The position numbers were made by a program, and so were the translations under genes. Shown one piece after another: positions 4,513-5,164 of a stretch of DNA of 5,164 nucleotides; within the stretch, counting starts at the first letter, position 1, and each line of letters starts with the position of its first letter. Origin of the DNA: an uncultured Verrucomicrobia subdivision 3 bacterium (GTDB taxonomy: Bacteria > Verrucomicrobiota > Verrucomicrobiae > Limisphaerales > UBA11358); NCBI GenBank assembly GCA_903921455.1, contig CAIXPZ010000024.1, forward strand, positions 1 through 5,164. Reading direction: 5' to 3'. Under the pieces are notes generated by a model, which was given only the letters and a program-made list of their open reading frames with translations, searched no databases and was not told where the DNA came from.

Positions 4513-5164
4513 TCAATTATTCAAACTCTGCTGCAGCGTCCTGGCCAGAGCCAGCATGTCGACCGGTTTTTCCAACAACTCACGAATGCCTGCCCCACGC
4601 AAATCTTTCGCGCTCACTGTCGCAGTATATCCGCTCATAAGGATGATCGGCAGATCGGGGCAAATCACACGCAGCTGCCGAGCCAGCTCCAACCCGTTAA
4701 TATCCGGCATGGTTAGGTCGGTGATCACAAGACTATATTCTTCGAGGTTTGTTTTCACCAGGGCGATGGCATTGGCCGGGCGATTACAAACGGTGGGCTT
4801 ATAATTCAGGGCCGTCATTAACTGCTCCAACATCGTCGTCACGATGTATTCGTCATCCACCACCAGGATCTTCTGGCCGTTCCCCATCGGGATAGCTTCA
4901 GCCAGGGGGCGGGTCCCGCTTTCAATCTGCGCCCGGCCCGGAAAATAAAGCCTAAAGGCGGTGCCCTCGCCAAGCTTGCTCTCAACCGTAATAACGCCCT
5001 CGTGGGATTCGATGATGCCATGCACCACCGCCAGCCCCAGGCCCGTGCCTTTGCCCACCGGTTTAGTGGTGAAAAAAGGTTCGAAAATGCGCTCTAAAGT
5101 TATGGCATCCATGCCATGCCCGGTGTCCACGACGGTCATACATGCATAGGTCATTGGCTGCAAC
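4513..5164 (-). CDS. Hybrid histidine kinase, C-terminal part (HATPase + receiver), cut by the window edge
   Basis: The frame is open to the right edge, so the N-terminus (sensor domains, HisKA and the first part of the ATPase) is missing. From the edge there is the G1 box VVDTGHGM, the F box FEPFFTTKPVGKGTGLGLAVVHGI with the GTGLGL nucleotide lid, and the strand ITVESKLGEGTAFRLYFP, all typical HATPase_c. A linker of about 20 residues leads to a receiver: KILVVDDE (acidic pair 103/104 of the 216 visible residues), phospho-acceptor D149 in VITDLTMPDING, S177 in LMSGYT and K199 in EKP. All key residues are present. The FFTTKxxGxGTGLGL wording fits PAS-type hybrid kinases of the CckA-like group. 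The gene may precede the small membrane protein in one transcript. Confidence 0.95.
   Translation of the reverse strand, partial: LQPMTYACMTVVDTGHGMDAITLERIFEPFFTTKPVGKGTGLGLAVVHGIIESHEGVITVESKLGEGTAFRLYFPGRAQIESGTRPLAEAIPMGNGQKILVVDDEYIVTTMLEQLMTALNYKPTVCNRPANAIALVKTNLEEYSLVITDLTMPDINGLELARQLRVICPDLPIILMSGYTATVSAKDLRGAGIRELLEKPVDMLALARTLQQSLNN

Noticed and set aside
4337..4804. Plus-strand 155-codon ORF opposite the hybrid kinase and membrane protein
   Set aside because: It spans two supported minus-strand genes and their gap, and its composition is typical of an antisense shadow.
1..5164. Search for CRISPR arrays, insertion sequences, tRNA genes and attachment sites
   Set aside because: No repeat-spacer array, transposase, terminal inverted repeats with target duplication, or tRNA cloverleaf was seen on either strand.

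Overview
The window is about 5.2 kb of bacterial chromosome rich in two-component signalling genes. The best taxonomic clue is the DNABII (HU/IHF) protein at 3542-3859. Its wording, including an IPARSTVRFKAGKEMKAEVLKL-like C-terminal half and a short basic tail, resembles HU proteins I associate with Verrucomicrobiota (Pedosphaera/Limisphaerales-like). Most genes lack a strong Shine-Dalgarno and the intergenic gaps are long, which fits. This placement is an inference from memory, not from a search.

Layout, left to right. (1) 1-87: possible last codons of an upstream plus-strand gene. (2) About 100-343: a run of stem-loops ending in a clear plus-strand intrinsic terminator, either a structured RNA or a structured 3' UTR. 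(3) 560-1671, plus: a soluble receiver + histidine kinase protein (REC-HisKA-HATPase), broken by a frameshift in a ten-G run at 748-757. (4) 1801-2028, minus: an unrecognised small cysteine-rich protein with two CxxC knuckles. (5) 2227-3153, minus: a REC-LytTR response regulator. It is preceded by an 18-bp direct repeat with 21-bp periodicity, which suits a LytTR-type operator. (6) 3542-3859, minus: the HU/IHF protein. (7) About 3886-3981, minus: a candidate small RNA. It has a sigma70-like promoter, a hairpin whose loop shows the anti-Shine-Dalgarno sequence CCUCCU, and a 13-bp terminator hairpin just upstream of the HU gene. (8) 4225-4404, minus: a small single-span membrane protein with the best Shine-Dalgarno of any called gene here. 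(9) 4513 to the right edge, minus: the C-terminal end of a hybrid histidine kinase (HATPase + REC).

How the parts may work together (inference): the three signalling proteins carry the pieces of a His-Asp network, namely a hybrid kinase, a kinase with its own receiver, and a DNA-binding regulator. They are not in one operon, so partnership is only suggested by proximity. The most unusual items are the anti-SD-loop RNA candidate, the G-tract frameshift, the LytTR-like direct repeat and the hairpin array at the left end.
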